From Alphaproteobacteria bacterium (GTDB lineage Bacteria > Pseudomonadota > Alphaproteobacteria > UBA828): a DNA stretch of 6,672 bases. The notes under the pieces are model-generated. The model saw nothing but the letters and a program-made list of their open reading frames with translations, did no database searches and was not told the DNA's origin. Location: assembly GCA_029937205.1 (NCBI GenBank), contig JAPYQV010000157.1:1-6672 (forward strand), in the 5' to 3' direction. A program made the translations under genes and the position numbers. How positions within the stretch are numbered: the stretch's first letter is position 1; each line of letters starts with the position of its first letter. Shown here piece after piece: positions 1 through 6,670 of the stretch.

Positions 1-1
1 G

Positions 2-793
2 AACAGCCCATCGCTCGATATCTCGAACATGGATTTCACTTTCTTCGCCGGGTTCGACAAGGTGACCAATCCGGGCATCCTCGACAATGACGGGGCGGCG
101 GCCGACCACAATGTGAATATTTACGGCGCCGCCACCTTTATCGAAGCTACGGAAGGCTATTGGGAAGCCGGCATCGCTTATCTCGACGGCCAATCGGGCC
201 TGGATGACCAGAGCTTCAGCAATGTCACACTGGCCTTTTCAAAGCGCTATGGCGCCTGGCTGTCGAACAGCTCGCGCGTGGTTTATTCGTTTGGCCAAAA
301 CCGCGACAACAATGCGCAACAAACGGCCGACGGCTACATTTTCCTGATCGAAAATTCGCTTATCACCAACAAGCCGTCGACCTGGGTGCCCTATTTCAAT
401 CTCTTTGCCGGCTTTGACCGGCCGCAATCGGCGGCGCGCGCTGGTGGTGCGGGCGGCATTCTCAAGAATACCGGCATCAATTTCGAAACCGACGGTTTGA
501 CCGGTTTTCCCAAGCTTGACGATACCGGCCAGAACACCTTCGGCGGCGCGTTGGGCATGGAGTATTTGTTCAATCTCGACCAGCAGCTTGTTGTCGAGGC
601 CGCGGCGTTTCAGGTGATTGACGGCGAAAACGAAGTCGGCCGGGCGGCCCGGGGGGATGAATATGCGCTCGGCCTGCGCTATCAATTGCCGCTCAACGAA
701 GCATGGATTCTGCGCGCCGACGCCATGCACGGCTGGCGCATGGAAGATGAAAACCTGGCGGGAGCGCGTCTGGAAATCAGACGCAAATTCTAG
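2..793 (+). CDS. Outer-membrane beta-barrel protein, C-terminal part (5' truncated by window edge)
   Basis: The reading frame is open from base 2 to a TAG stop at 791-793. The first ATG in frame (base 29) is preceded by nine sense codons and has no signal peptide after it, so the true start probably lies upstream of the window. About 263 residues are visible. They form a series of short amphipathic segments alternating polar and hydrophobic residues, separated by Asp/Gly/Asn-rich turns; examples are YWEAGIAYLDG, SRVVYSFGQN, VPYFNLFAGFD, LVVEAAAFQVIDG, YALGLRYQLPLN and AWILRADAMHGW. I count roughly ten candidate transmembrane strands. The last strand ends ARLEIRRKF, with a C-terminal phenylalanine as expected of a BAM-dependent outer-membrane barrel. 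No cysteine is visible. The substrate cannot be named from the sequence. The reductase gene follows 27 bp downstream on the same strand, so the two are probably co-transcribed. Membership of the barrel class is well supported; the exact family is not. Confidence 0.75.
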   Translation, partial: NSPSLDISNMDFTFFAGFDKVTNPGILDNDGAAADHNVNIYGAATFIEATEGYWEAGIAYLDGQSGLDDQSFSNVTLAFSKRYGAWLSNSSRVVYSFGQNRDNNAQQTADGYIFLIENSLITNKPSTWVPYFNLFAGFDRPQSAARAGGAGGILKNTGINFETDGLTGFPKLDDTGQNTFGGALGMEYLFNLDQQLVVEAAAFQVIDGENEVGRAARGDEYALGLRYQLPLNEAWILRADAMHGWRMEDENLAGARLEIRRKF

Positions 794-805
794 CCGGCGG
801 TTACA

Positions 806-811
806 GGGAGG
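806..811 (+). promoter_or_regulatory. Ribosome binding site of the reductase gene
   Basis: GGGAGG lies 9 nt before the ATG at 821. A second purine run, GAGGAG, directly abuts the ATG and is too close to act alone. The site supports 821 as the start and lies in the 27-bp gap after the barrel gene, which fits translation from a shared message. Confidence 0.7.
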
Positions 812-820
812 TCCGAGGAG

Positions 821-2101
821 ATGGAAATAGCCATTAATGTGGTTGCCTTTGTATTTTTGGCGGGGCTATCGGTTTACCTGCTGATGCTGGTCGGCAACGG
901 CGTGAAGCGCACGGCATTTGCCGGCAATATCGCCGACATACAGGAACAAAGGCTGCGCGCTGAGATCGACCGCATCATGGATCAGCGCCGGATAGAGCGC
1001 GAATCCAACGAACTGTCCTGGAACGGCTTCCGCAAATTCAATATCAGCCGAAAAGTGCCGGAAGGCGGCGGCATTTGTTCGTTTTATTTTTCACCCCATG
1101 ACGGCAAACCGCTACCGCCGTTCAAGCCCGGCCAATACCTCACCTTCGGTCTCAATATCGCGGGCCAGAAGAAGCAGGTGATTCGCTGCTATTCGCTGTC
1201 GGATAGCCCCCATCACCCGGATTATTACCGCTGCTCGATCAAAGCCGTGCCGCCGCCCCGGGATCAACCGGAATTGCCGCCGGGCCTGTCGTCCAATCAT
1301 TTCCACGATGCCGTGAATGAAGGCGATATTCTCGACATCAAGGCGCCGGGCGGTCACTTCTTCATGGATACCTCCAAACAGACTCCGGTGGTGTTGATCG
1401 GCGGCGGTATCGGATTGACACCGGTCCTCAGCATGCTCAACCAGATTGTCGAGAGCGGCTCAAAGCGCGAGACATGGTTCTTCTACGGCGTGCGCGACAG
1501 CCGTGAGCAAGTGATGAAGGAGCATCTCGAACAAATCGCGCGGGAAAATGAAATCGTCCATTTGTGCGTGTGCTATTCCCGGCCCCAGGACACTGACGTT
1601 GAAGGCAAGGACTATCAATACGCCGAGCGGGTGAGCGTGGAATTGTTCAAGCGTATCCTACCGTCGAACAATTTCGATTATTACATGTGCGGCCCGCCGC
1701 CGATGATGAACACCATTGTTCCGGCTTTGGAAGAATGGAAGGTGCCCGAAAAGCACATTCATTTTGAGGCGTTCGGCCCGGCAACGGTGAAGAAAACCAA
1801 GACCAAGGACAACAAGGAAGCGACCGAGGCCTCCGCCGCCAGCGCCGGCGTCAAGATCACGTTTGCCAAATCAGGCAAGACTCTCGACTGGGACCCGGCT
1901 ATCGGCTCGATCCTCGACTTTGCTGAGGAAAATGAGATCGACATCGATTTTGGCTGCCGCGCCGGCAATTGCGGCACCTGCATAACCGCCATCAAGGACG
2001 GTGAGATCGATTATCTCAACGAACCCGGCGCCGAGCCCGAGGCGGGATCCTGCCTGGCCTGTATTTCCGTGCCAAAGGGTGATCTTTCGATCGACGCCTG
2101 A
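821..2101 (+). CDS. Membrane-anchored NAD(P)H:acceptor oxidoreductase with FAD and C-terminal [2Fe-2S] domains
   Basis: This 426-residue protein should move electrons from NAD(P)H through FAD and a [2Fe-2S] cluster to an unidentified acceptor. Domains in order: a hydrophobic helix at about 5-25 followed by K29/R30, which by the positive-inside rule puts the catalytic part in the cytoplasm; a charged, probably helical linker at about 38-66; an FAD-binding barrel with PGQYL (103-107) and R122-x-Y-S125; an NAD(P)-binding domain with GGGIGLTP (194-201), MCGPPPMM (289-296) and the terminal FEAFG (315-319); a Lys/Ala-rich hinge (about 320-343); and a plant-type ferredoxin domain. The likely cluster ligands are C379, C384, C387 and C414 (C-x4-C-x2-C and LAC); C411 is an extra nearby cysteine. 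The membrane helix recalls NqrF, but NqrF has the ferredoxin before the flavin. The FAD-NAD-ferredoxin order matches phthalate dioxygenase reductase-type and HCR-type proteins. The physiological partner is unknown; no oxygenase or quinone-reducing complex is present here. Confidence 0.9.
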   Translation: MEIAINVVAFVFLAGLSVYLLMLVGNGVKRTAFAGNIADIQEQRLRAEIDRIMDQRRIERESNELSWNGFRKFNISRKVPEGGGICSFYFSPHDGKPLPPFKPGQYLTFGLNIAGQKKQVIRCYSLSDSPHHPDYYRCSIKAVPPPRDQPELPPGLSSNHFHDAVNEGDILDIKAPGGHFFMDTSKQTPVVLIGGGIGLTPVLSMLNQIVESGSKRETWFFYGVRDSREQVMKEHLEQIARENEIVHLCVCYSRPQDTDVEGKDYQYAERVSVELFKRILPSNNFDYYMCGPPPMMNTIVPALEEWKVPEKHIHFEAFGPATVKKTKTKDNKEATEASAASAGVKITFAKSGKTLDWDPAIGSILDFAEENEIDIDFGCRAGNCGTCITAIKDGEIDYLNEPGAEPEAGSCLACISVPKGDLSIDA

Positions 2102-2303
2102 TCGCCCGGAAGGGGAGCCGGGACAGTGTGATAATTGCAAACTATGTCGCCTCTCTCAAGGCAACGGACTGAGATAACTTGCAGATTCATAAACTTGTGA
2201 TAATGTGAAAATAATCTTGGGAGGGGCTGTCGCCGGAGCGATTCGCGGCCGCGGCCTGGGGCGATAAAGCGATATCGTTGTCATAACGAGCGGGCTGGTC
2301 ATC
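2102..2303. other. Intergenic region between reductase and TolC-family genes
   Basis: This 202-bp non-coding stretch is AT-richer in its middle (about 2165-2220) than the flanking genes. It holds two copies of TGTGATAAT (2127-2135 and 2196-2204), a promoter candidate, and a GC palindrome GGCCGCGGCC at 2247-2256. An in-frame stop (TAA at 2265-2267) upstream of the TolC ATG, with no better start between, fixes the TolC gene start at 2304. No convincing small gene or rho-independent terminator is visible. The region probably separates two transcription units. Confidence 0.6.
2177..2204 (+). promoter_or_regulatory. Weak promoter candidate for the TolC-family gene
   Basis: GATAAT at 2199-2204 is preceded by TGT, giving an extended -10 (TGn plus a 5/6 match to TATAAT). 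The -35 would be ACTTGC at 2177-2182 with a 16-bp spacer, a poor match. The implied leader is about 90 nt. The same TGTGATAAT string occurs at 2127-2135, so it may be a regulator site instead of a core promoter. The call rests on pattern alone. Confidence 0.3.
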
Positions 2304-4220
2304 ATGAATAAGCGTTTCTGCGTTGTTGCGTTCACCGCAGCGCTTCTCGGCACGACATCAATATTTACCATTCCCGGACAGGCGCAGTCGCTTCAAGATG
2401 AAGTAGCCCAATTGCTCACCAGCCATCCGCAAATCCAGGCAGCGCGACACAATATTGCCTCCAGCGAGGAAGGCATTAACGTCGCTTTCGCCGGATATCT
2501 GCCGACCGTCAGCGCCTTTGGCGATTTTGGGTATGAACGCATCGACAGCCCAGGGCGAACAACTGCAGAGCCTAATCAGGGCCCCTTCACGACCGGGCAA
2601 TCGCGACAGACCAGCATCACCATCACGCAAACTGTGTTCAATGGCTTCCTCACCGAAGCAGACAACGATAACGCCAGATTAACCAAGCAGTCCGCGGAAA
2701 TCAGCTTGGAAGAAGCCGAGCAGGGCCTGCTGTTCGAAGGCGTCTCCATATACCTGGAAGTGTTGCGTAATCTACGCTTGATCCAATTGGCCGGCGACAA
2801 CGAGGCCACAATCCAGCGCCAATTCGAACTTGAGGACGAACGTGTGCGGCGCGGCGCCGGCATTACCTTGGACGTGTTGGAAGCGAAGAAGCGCCTGCAG
2901 GTTGCGAAGGAACGCCGTGTCGCATTCGATGGCCAGCTACGCGATTCGATGAGTCGCTTCAACCAGGTATTCGGCCATGAAGCCAATATCGACGATATGA
3001 TCATGCCGACTCCGCCGCTCGGCTTGATACCGGAGAACGTCGAGACCGCGGTCGCCGCCGCGTTGGTGGAACACCCTGCCATTCGAAACAGCGAGACGCG
3101 CGTAGATATTGCCCAGGAGCAGCGCACCATCGCCAAGGCCGCGTTTTATCCGACAATCGACGTGATAGCGGAATGGGGCTACGAGGATGACCTTGGTGCC
3201 GTCCGTGGAAGCCGGCGGGATTATAAGGCCAAGGTTCAGGCGAGTTGGGACCTGTTTAACGGCTTCGCCACACTGGCGGGCGTTGCCCGCGCATCGCACA
3301 GCTATCTGTCGAGCATCGATTCGAGTAATTTCGCCAAGCGCAAGATCGGCGAGGAAACCCGCCTTGCCTGGTCCGGCCTGGATACGTCGCGCAAACGCGT
3401 CACCCTGCTACAGAACGCGGTCAACATTGCCGCCGAAGTCTTCAGCGGGCGCCGCAAGCTGCGTGAAGCCGGCAAGGAAACCGTGATCAACGTGCTCGAC
3501 GCCGAAAGCCAAATGTTTGATGCGCGCATCCAGTTGATCGCCGCACAACATGACGCCCGCGTCGCGGTGTACCGTCTGTTGGCCGCGATGGGCCAATTGA
3601 ATCTCGATACCATTTCACGCTTGGCGGCGTTGCCGGTGAGCCACAAGGTGGCTGCGGCGGCGTTGGCCGAGGAAGATTCGGCGATGGACAAAATCGAGGA
3701 AATCGTAACGTCAGCGGGCAGCGCGGCAGATGAGGTATCCACGGCGCCGGCGGAACAGGTAAATACGGCTGCACTTGAGCAGAAGATGGAAATCGCACCG
3801 GAACCGATTAAAGAAGCTATGGCGGTGAAAGAACAGGAAGCCGCCAGCATCAAGCTACCGACGGAACCGGCACCCCGGTCTGCAGAGGCTGTTGAAACGA
3901 AGGCGGCGCAACCTGCCACCGCAGCGATCGTCAAGCCAACGGCTGACGTCAAGGTTTCTCACCAAAGCGCCGACCATCAGGAAACGTATAAGGCGGCAAC
4001 CAAAGCAGAGACGCCAGCGAAAACCGAGAAAGTAGCGGCGAAGATTGAAAATGTGGAAGCGGCGGCGGCTGCGGTGAAGAAGACTGTGGTGAAGAAAACT
4101 GCGGTCTTGAAAGCAGCCGAAATGCAATCTCTAACTTCCGTCTCGTCGCTGCCGCTGCTAAAGGCCAGCTATCCGGTGGAAGGCGACCCCAACTTTATCC
4201 GCGCCTGGCCCTACGAATAG
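2304..4220 (+). CDS. TolC-family outer-membrane efflux/secretion channel with long Ala/Lys/Glu-rich C-terminal extension
   Basis: This 638-residue protein forms the outer-membrane duct that pairs with an inner-membrane pump and a fusion protein in type I secretion or drug efflux. Residues 1-27 are a Sec signal peptide (basic MNKR, hydrophobic core, likely cleavage at GQA|QS). The two TolC internal repeats are visible: GYLPTVSAFGDFGYE (64-78) matches FYPTIDVIAEWGYE (281-294); QTVFNGF (109-115) matches WDLFNGF (315-321); RRGAGITLDVLEAKKRL (182-198) matches REAGKETVINVLDAES (387-402). The channel domain ends near 433 after AVYRLLAAMGQL, the usual end of the family at about 450 residues. Residues about 434-638 are extra: low-complexity Ala/Glu/Lys/Thr/Val/Pro, then a compact tail ending NFIRAWPYE. 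TolC termini lie in the periplasm, so the extension should too. The ATG follows only a weak GAGCGGG (2288-2294), but the signal peptide supports it. No pump or adaptor gene is next to it, so the exported substrate is unknown. Confidence 0.92.
   Translation: MNKRFCVVAFTAALLGTTSIFTIPGQAQSLQDEVAQLLTSHPQIQAARHNIASSEEGINVAFAGYLPTVSAFGDFGYERIDSPGRTTAEPNQGPFTTGQSRQTSITITQTVFNGFLTEADNDNARLTKQSAEISLEEAEQGLLFEGVSIYLEVLRNLRLIQLAGDNEATIQRQFELEDERVRRGAGITLDVLEAKKRLQVAKERRVAFDGQLRDSMSRFNQVFGHEANIDDMIMPTPPLGLIPENVETAVAAALVEHPAIRNSETRVDIAQEQRTIAKAAFYPTIDVIAEWGYEDDLGAVRGSRRDYKAKVQASWDLFNGFATLAGVARASHSYLSSIDSSNFAKRKIGEETRLAWSGLDTSRKRVTLLQNAVNIAAEVFSGRRKLREAGKETVINVLDAESQMFDARIQLIAAQHDARVAVYRLLAAMGQLNLDTISRLAALPVSHKVAAAALAEEDSAMDKIEEIVTSAGSAADEVSTAPAEQVNTAALEQKMEIAPEPIKEAMAVKEQEAASIKLPTEPAPRSAEAVETKAAQPATAAIVKPTADVKVSHQSADHQETYKAATKAETPAKTEKVAAKIENVEAAAAAVKKTVVKKTAVLKAAEMQSLTSVSSLPLLKASYPVEGDPNFIRAWPYE
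4071..4115 (+). repeat. Imperfect 15-bp tandem repeat inside the TolC-family extension
   Basis: Two 15-base units, GCGGTGAAGAAGACT (4071-4085) and GTGGTGAAGAAAACT (4086-4100), differ at three positions. A diverged third unit, GCGGTCTTGAAAGCA, follows at 4101-4115. In frame they encode AVKKT, VVKKT and AVLKA. The unit length is a multiple of three, so gain or loss of a unit would not shift the frame. Confidence 0.6.
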
Positions 4221-4224
4221 GCGG

Positions 4225-4249
4225 CCCGCCGCCCTTCGCGGGTATCCCG
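4225..4249. terminator. Possible terminator or transcript-end hairpins between convergent genes
   Basis: CCCGC (4225-4229) can pair with GCGGG (4238-4242) across an 8-base loop. Alternatively CGGG (4239-4242) can pair with CCCG (4246-4249) across TAT. The two share bases and exclude each other. Neither is followed by a clear T-run on either strand, so this is not a classical intrinsic terminator. Its position in the 62-bp gap between two converging genes is what makes a transcript-end role plausible. Confidence 0.25.
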
Positions 4250-4282
4250 ACTGCAGTTTCCGAGTGACCTAATTTTGCGCCG

Positions 4283-6520
4283 CTATTTGCTTGTCGCCAC
4301 GAACACGCCGTCCCATTCCTCGCCGGGCGGTTCGGCGATATAGTCATCGCGCCGCCCTTCGTAGAGGTCATAGAGAATATCGAGCCTGTAGGTCTTACCC
4401 ATTTCACGGCATTCATTTAAAATCCGCGTCTGGGCTTCCCAGTCCTGCGCCTTGTAGGCGGTCAACATTTCGCCGTGACGGGTGCGAAACACCTGGAATT
4501 CAGGCGTCTCGTTGATGCTCTCATCACCGAGCACGCAATAGATATCGACCGGCACCGTCTTGCCCTTGACCTGGATACGGTCGAGCTGAATGACGGCGAA
4601 ATTCTCGACATAGGCATAAGTGTTCTCGCCGATCACGATATCGACGCCGTAGGTCTTCGATTGAGCTTCGAGGCGGGCGCCGAGATTCACGCCGTCGCCC
4701 AATACCGAATAGTCGAAGCGCATATCGGAGCCCATATTGCCGACGCAGATGGTGGCTGTATTGAGGCCCGAGCCGATCTTGAGCGGGATATATTTCCGGT
4801 TCTCCTCTTCCGCCTCGCGCTTGAGATCGACGTTCATCTTGTCGGATTCGACGAACATCGCCAGCGCCGAACGCACGCCGTTCACGGCATGGTCCGGATC
4901 GTCAAGCGGCGCGTTCCAGAAGGCCATGATGCAATCACCCATATATTTGTCGATGGTGCCCTTGCGCTCCAGGATGACGTTGGTCATGGGCGTGAGATAG
5001 CGGTTGATGAATTTGGTCAGGCCGACGGCATCGAACTGCTCGGAGATGGTGGTGAAGCCGCGAATATCGGCGAATAGCACTGTCATCTCGCGCATCTCAC
5101 CGCCGAGCGTGAGACGGCTCGGATCCTCGGCCAATTGAGCCACCAGGGCGGGCGACATATAGCGGCTGAAGGCGCCCCTCACCTGGCGCCGCTCGCGCTC
5201 CTCGCGCATGTAATTGAGATAGGTCAGCACCACCGAAATGATGAAAATGGCGACGGCGGGAAACATCATATCGAGCAGCATGCCGTAAGCATCATAGACC
5301 CACCAGGAAAGGCCGAGCAGGACGGCGATGGACGCAATGGCGAGAACCAGCGTCCACAGTGCGCCTAAAAATGGCACCAAGACAATCATCATAAATCCGA
5401 CCAGCACCATGGCGACAATTTCCGCGCCGACCGCCCAATTGGGCCGCGTCAGATAATTTTTATCGAGGATATTCTGTAGCAGCTGGGCGTGCACCTCGAC
5501 ACCGGGAATGGCGGCATCGAGCGGCGTCGCCTTGATGTCGAGCAAGCCAACGGCAGAGGTGCCGAGAAATGCCAGCTTGCCGGCCAGCCGCTGCGGATCG
5601 GCCGTGCCGTTGAGTACGTCTTTGGCCGAAACGTAGAGGCTGCGGTCATGCTTGCCGAATTTCATCCAAATTTGGCCGTTGCGGTCGGTCGGGACTTTGA
5701 GGCCCTTCAGATTAACCCCGCGCATGCCGGCGGTATCATATACAAGCGCCATGGTCGGCTGCGCCGTGGCCACGCGGTACAGCTCAAGTGCCAATGTGGG
5801 ATACAGATTGTCGCCCACCCGCACCACCAGTGGCACCTGGCGGACAATACCGTCCACAGAGGGTACGAATGTAAACACGCCAATCCCTTGCGCGGCGTTT
5901 TCCAACGTTTCGATATTTCGAACAATACTCGGGAAGGAATAAAGGAAGTTGTTGGGTTTCAGACCCTTGACCGTCGTGGCCTTGTTAAGATTGGCCCAGG
6001 TGGATTTTACCGATTTTCGTTGCACTTCATCTGAAAGCACACGCTGCTGGGTCGATTGCCCGAGCACAACTTTATAGCCCTTCATGATGCGCGCAAAGGT
6101 ATCGTCATTGCTCGGCATTTTGCGCAATTTTTCTTTGGTTTTCTTATCCAGGCCGCGAATGCTATCGGCTAGCAGGCCGGGCGAGGTGCGGTCGGGCTCT
6201 GAAAAAACAATATCGTAAGCGACCGCGACAACGCCGGCTTTCTTCAGCTTCAACACCAGCTTGGCCAGCAGCGTGCGTGGCCACGGCCATTGTCCGTGTT
6301 CCGCCAAACTCTCATCGTCGAGATCGATAATGACGACGGGCTGGTTGCTGTCGGCGCGCGGTGTGATCTGCTGATAGCCGTCGAACACCTTAAACCGCAA
6401 GAGTTGGACAGGTTGGGAATCGGTGGCGCGTAAAACGATGAACGCCGCCAGAACGCCCAAGGCGATCAGATGCGCCCAACTATAATGCTTGATAAACCGC
6501 TTCAGGAACCTGAATTTCAT
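4283..6520 (-). CDS. CHASE2-domain class III adenylate cyclase (membrane sensor)
   Basis: This 745-residue enzyme should make cAMP from ATP in response to a periplasmic or membrane signal. Layout: N-terminal membrane helix at about 16-31; periplasmic CHASE2 domain at about 35-355, with VVIIDLDDESLAEHGQWPWPR (62-82, written here in full as its signature), AYDIVFSEPD (101-110), and FLGTSAVGLLDIKATPLD (318-335) with PGVEVHAQLLQNIL (339-352); three membrane helices within about 362-435; then the cytoplasmic cyclase domain (about 475-665). Metal-binding aspartates are D485 (FADIRGF) and D529 (KYMGD), 44 residues apart as in class III enzymes. K525 is the adenine-selecting lysine; guanylate cyclases usually carry Glu there. 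S605 sits where bacterial class IIIb enzymes usually have Thr. N612 and R616 are the transition-state residues. The conserved-looking tail (about 670-745) ends PPGEEWDGVFVATSK. All catalytic positions are present, so activity as a homodimer is expected. The signal sensed by CHASE2 is unknown. The gene converges on the TolC-family gene. The ATG at 6520 has only a weak purine-rich site upstream. Confidence 0.95.
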   Translation of the reverse strand: MKFRFLKRFIKHYSWAHLIALGVLAAFIVLRATDSQPVQLLRFKVFDGYQQITPRADSNQPVVIIDLDDESLAEHGQWPWPRTLLAKLVLKLKKAGVVAVAYDIVFSEPDRTSPGLLADSIRGLDKKTKEKLRKMPSNDDTFARIMKGYKVVLGQSTQQRVLSDEVQRKSVKSTWANLNKATTVKGLKPNNFLYSFPSIVRNIETLENAAQGIGVFTFVPSVDGIVRQVPLVVRVGDNLYPTLALELYRVATAQPTMALVYDTAGMRGVNLKGLKVPTDRNGQIWMKFGKHDRSLYVSAKDVLNGTADPQRLAGKLAFLGTSAVGLLDIKATPLDAAIPGVEVHAQLLQNILDKNYLTRPNWAVGAEIVAMVLVGFMMIVLVPFLGALWTLVLAIASIAVLLGLSWWVYDAYGMLLDMMFPAVAIFIISVVLTYLNYMREERERRQVRGAFSRYMSPALVAQLAEDPSRLTLGGEMREMTVLFADIRGFTTISEQFDAVGLTKFINRYLTPMTNVILERKGTIDKYMGDCIMAFWNAPLDDPDHAVNGVRSALAMFVESDKMNVDLKREAEEENRKYIPLKIGSGLNTATICVGNMGSDMRFDYSVLGDGVNLGARLEAQSKTYGVDIVIGENTYAYVENFAVIQLDRIQVKGKTVPVDIYCVLGDESINETPEFQVFRTRHGEMLTAYKAQDWEAQTRILNECREMGKTYRLDILYDLYEGRRDDYIAEPPGEEWDGVFVATSK

Positions 6521-6547
6521 CCCACACCCCGTCCAATGAGCTGGCGG

Positions 6548-6556
6548 AGTATAGCA
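6548..6556 (-). promoter_or_regulatory. Extended -10 promoter candidate for the cyclase gene
   Basis: Read on the minus strand, the site is TGCTATACT: an extended -10 (TGn) plus TATACT, a 5/6 match to TATAAT. No good -35 is seen 16-18 bp upstream, which extended -10 promoters can tolerate. Transcription would start near 6541, giving a leader of about 20 nt before the ATG at 6520. If real, the cyclase has its own promoter despite the possible gene just upstream on the same strand. Confidence 0.4.
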
Positions 6557-6592
6557 GAATAAACCGAAACGGCACTTTCGCAGCTCAAGCCG

Positions 6593-6670
6593 TCAAGGCA
6601 AGGTCAGCGGCTCCAAGGCGAGGGCCGATTCAAGCACCGCCTCGCGCTCTTCATCAGCGAGTGGAATGAG
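6593..6670 (-). CDS. Possible C-terminal end of an upstream gene (only about 25 codons in window)
   Basis: On the minus strand, one frame is open from the window edge to a TGA at 6593-6595. It gives 25 residues that include LADEEREAVLESALALEP, an acidic amphipathic helix-like stretch typical of a real protein end. Of the other two minus-strand frames, one stops within six codons and one encodes an Arg/Cys/Trp-rich string. The family cannot be identified from so little. The stop is 72 bp before the cyclase ATG on the same strand. Confidence 0.4.
   Translation of the reverse strand, partial: LIPLADEEREAVLESALALEPLTLP

Noticed and set aside
239..730. Minus-strand open frame (163 codons) opposite the barrel gene
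   Set aside because: It is Arg/Val-rich with no domain, and the plus strand shows a coherent beta-barrel with a terminal Phe.
2105..2122. CCCGG / CCGGG inverted repeat just after the reductase stop, considered as a terminator
   Set aside because: The stem is only 5 bp, the loop is 8 bases, and no T-run follows, so it is too weak to call.
2245..2256. GCGGCCGCGGCC palindromic stretch considered as an operator
   Set aside because: It is a simple GC-rich palindrome that can arise by chance in this base composition. No second copy or flanking symmetry supports regulator binding.
2278..2283. TTGTCA considered as a -35 box for the TolC-family gene
   Set aside because: A matching -10 would fall on or after the ATG at 2304, where no -10-like sequence exists. 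The signal peptide right after the ATG argues against a later start.
2576..3952. Two long minus-strand open frames (186 and 216 codons) opposite the TolC-family gene
   Set aside because: Both are Ser/Arg/Ala-rich antisense translations of a clearly real gene and match no protein architecture.
4475..5077. Plus-strand open frame (200 codons) opposite the cyclase catalytic domain
   Set aside because: The opposite strand encodes an intact class III catalytic domain with every key residue. This frame gives Asp/His/Ile-rich antisense sequence without recognisable motifs.
5489..6034. Long plus-strand open frame (181 codons) opposite the cyclase gene
   Set aside because: It lies wholly antisense to the CHASE2 coding sequence. 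Its product is His/Arg/Gly-rich with no domain or signal sequence, and it has no ribosome binding site of note. It is a shadow of the GC-biased codon use.
6536..6562. Short plus-strand frame starting at the ATG at 6536
   Set aside because: It encodes only eight residues before TAA, has no ribosome binding site, and overlaps the cyclase promoter candidate.
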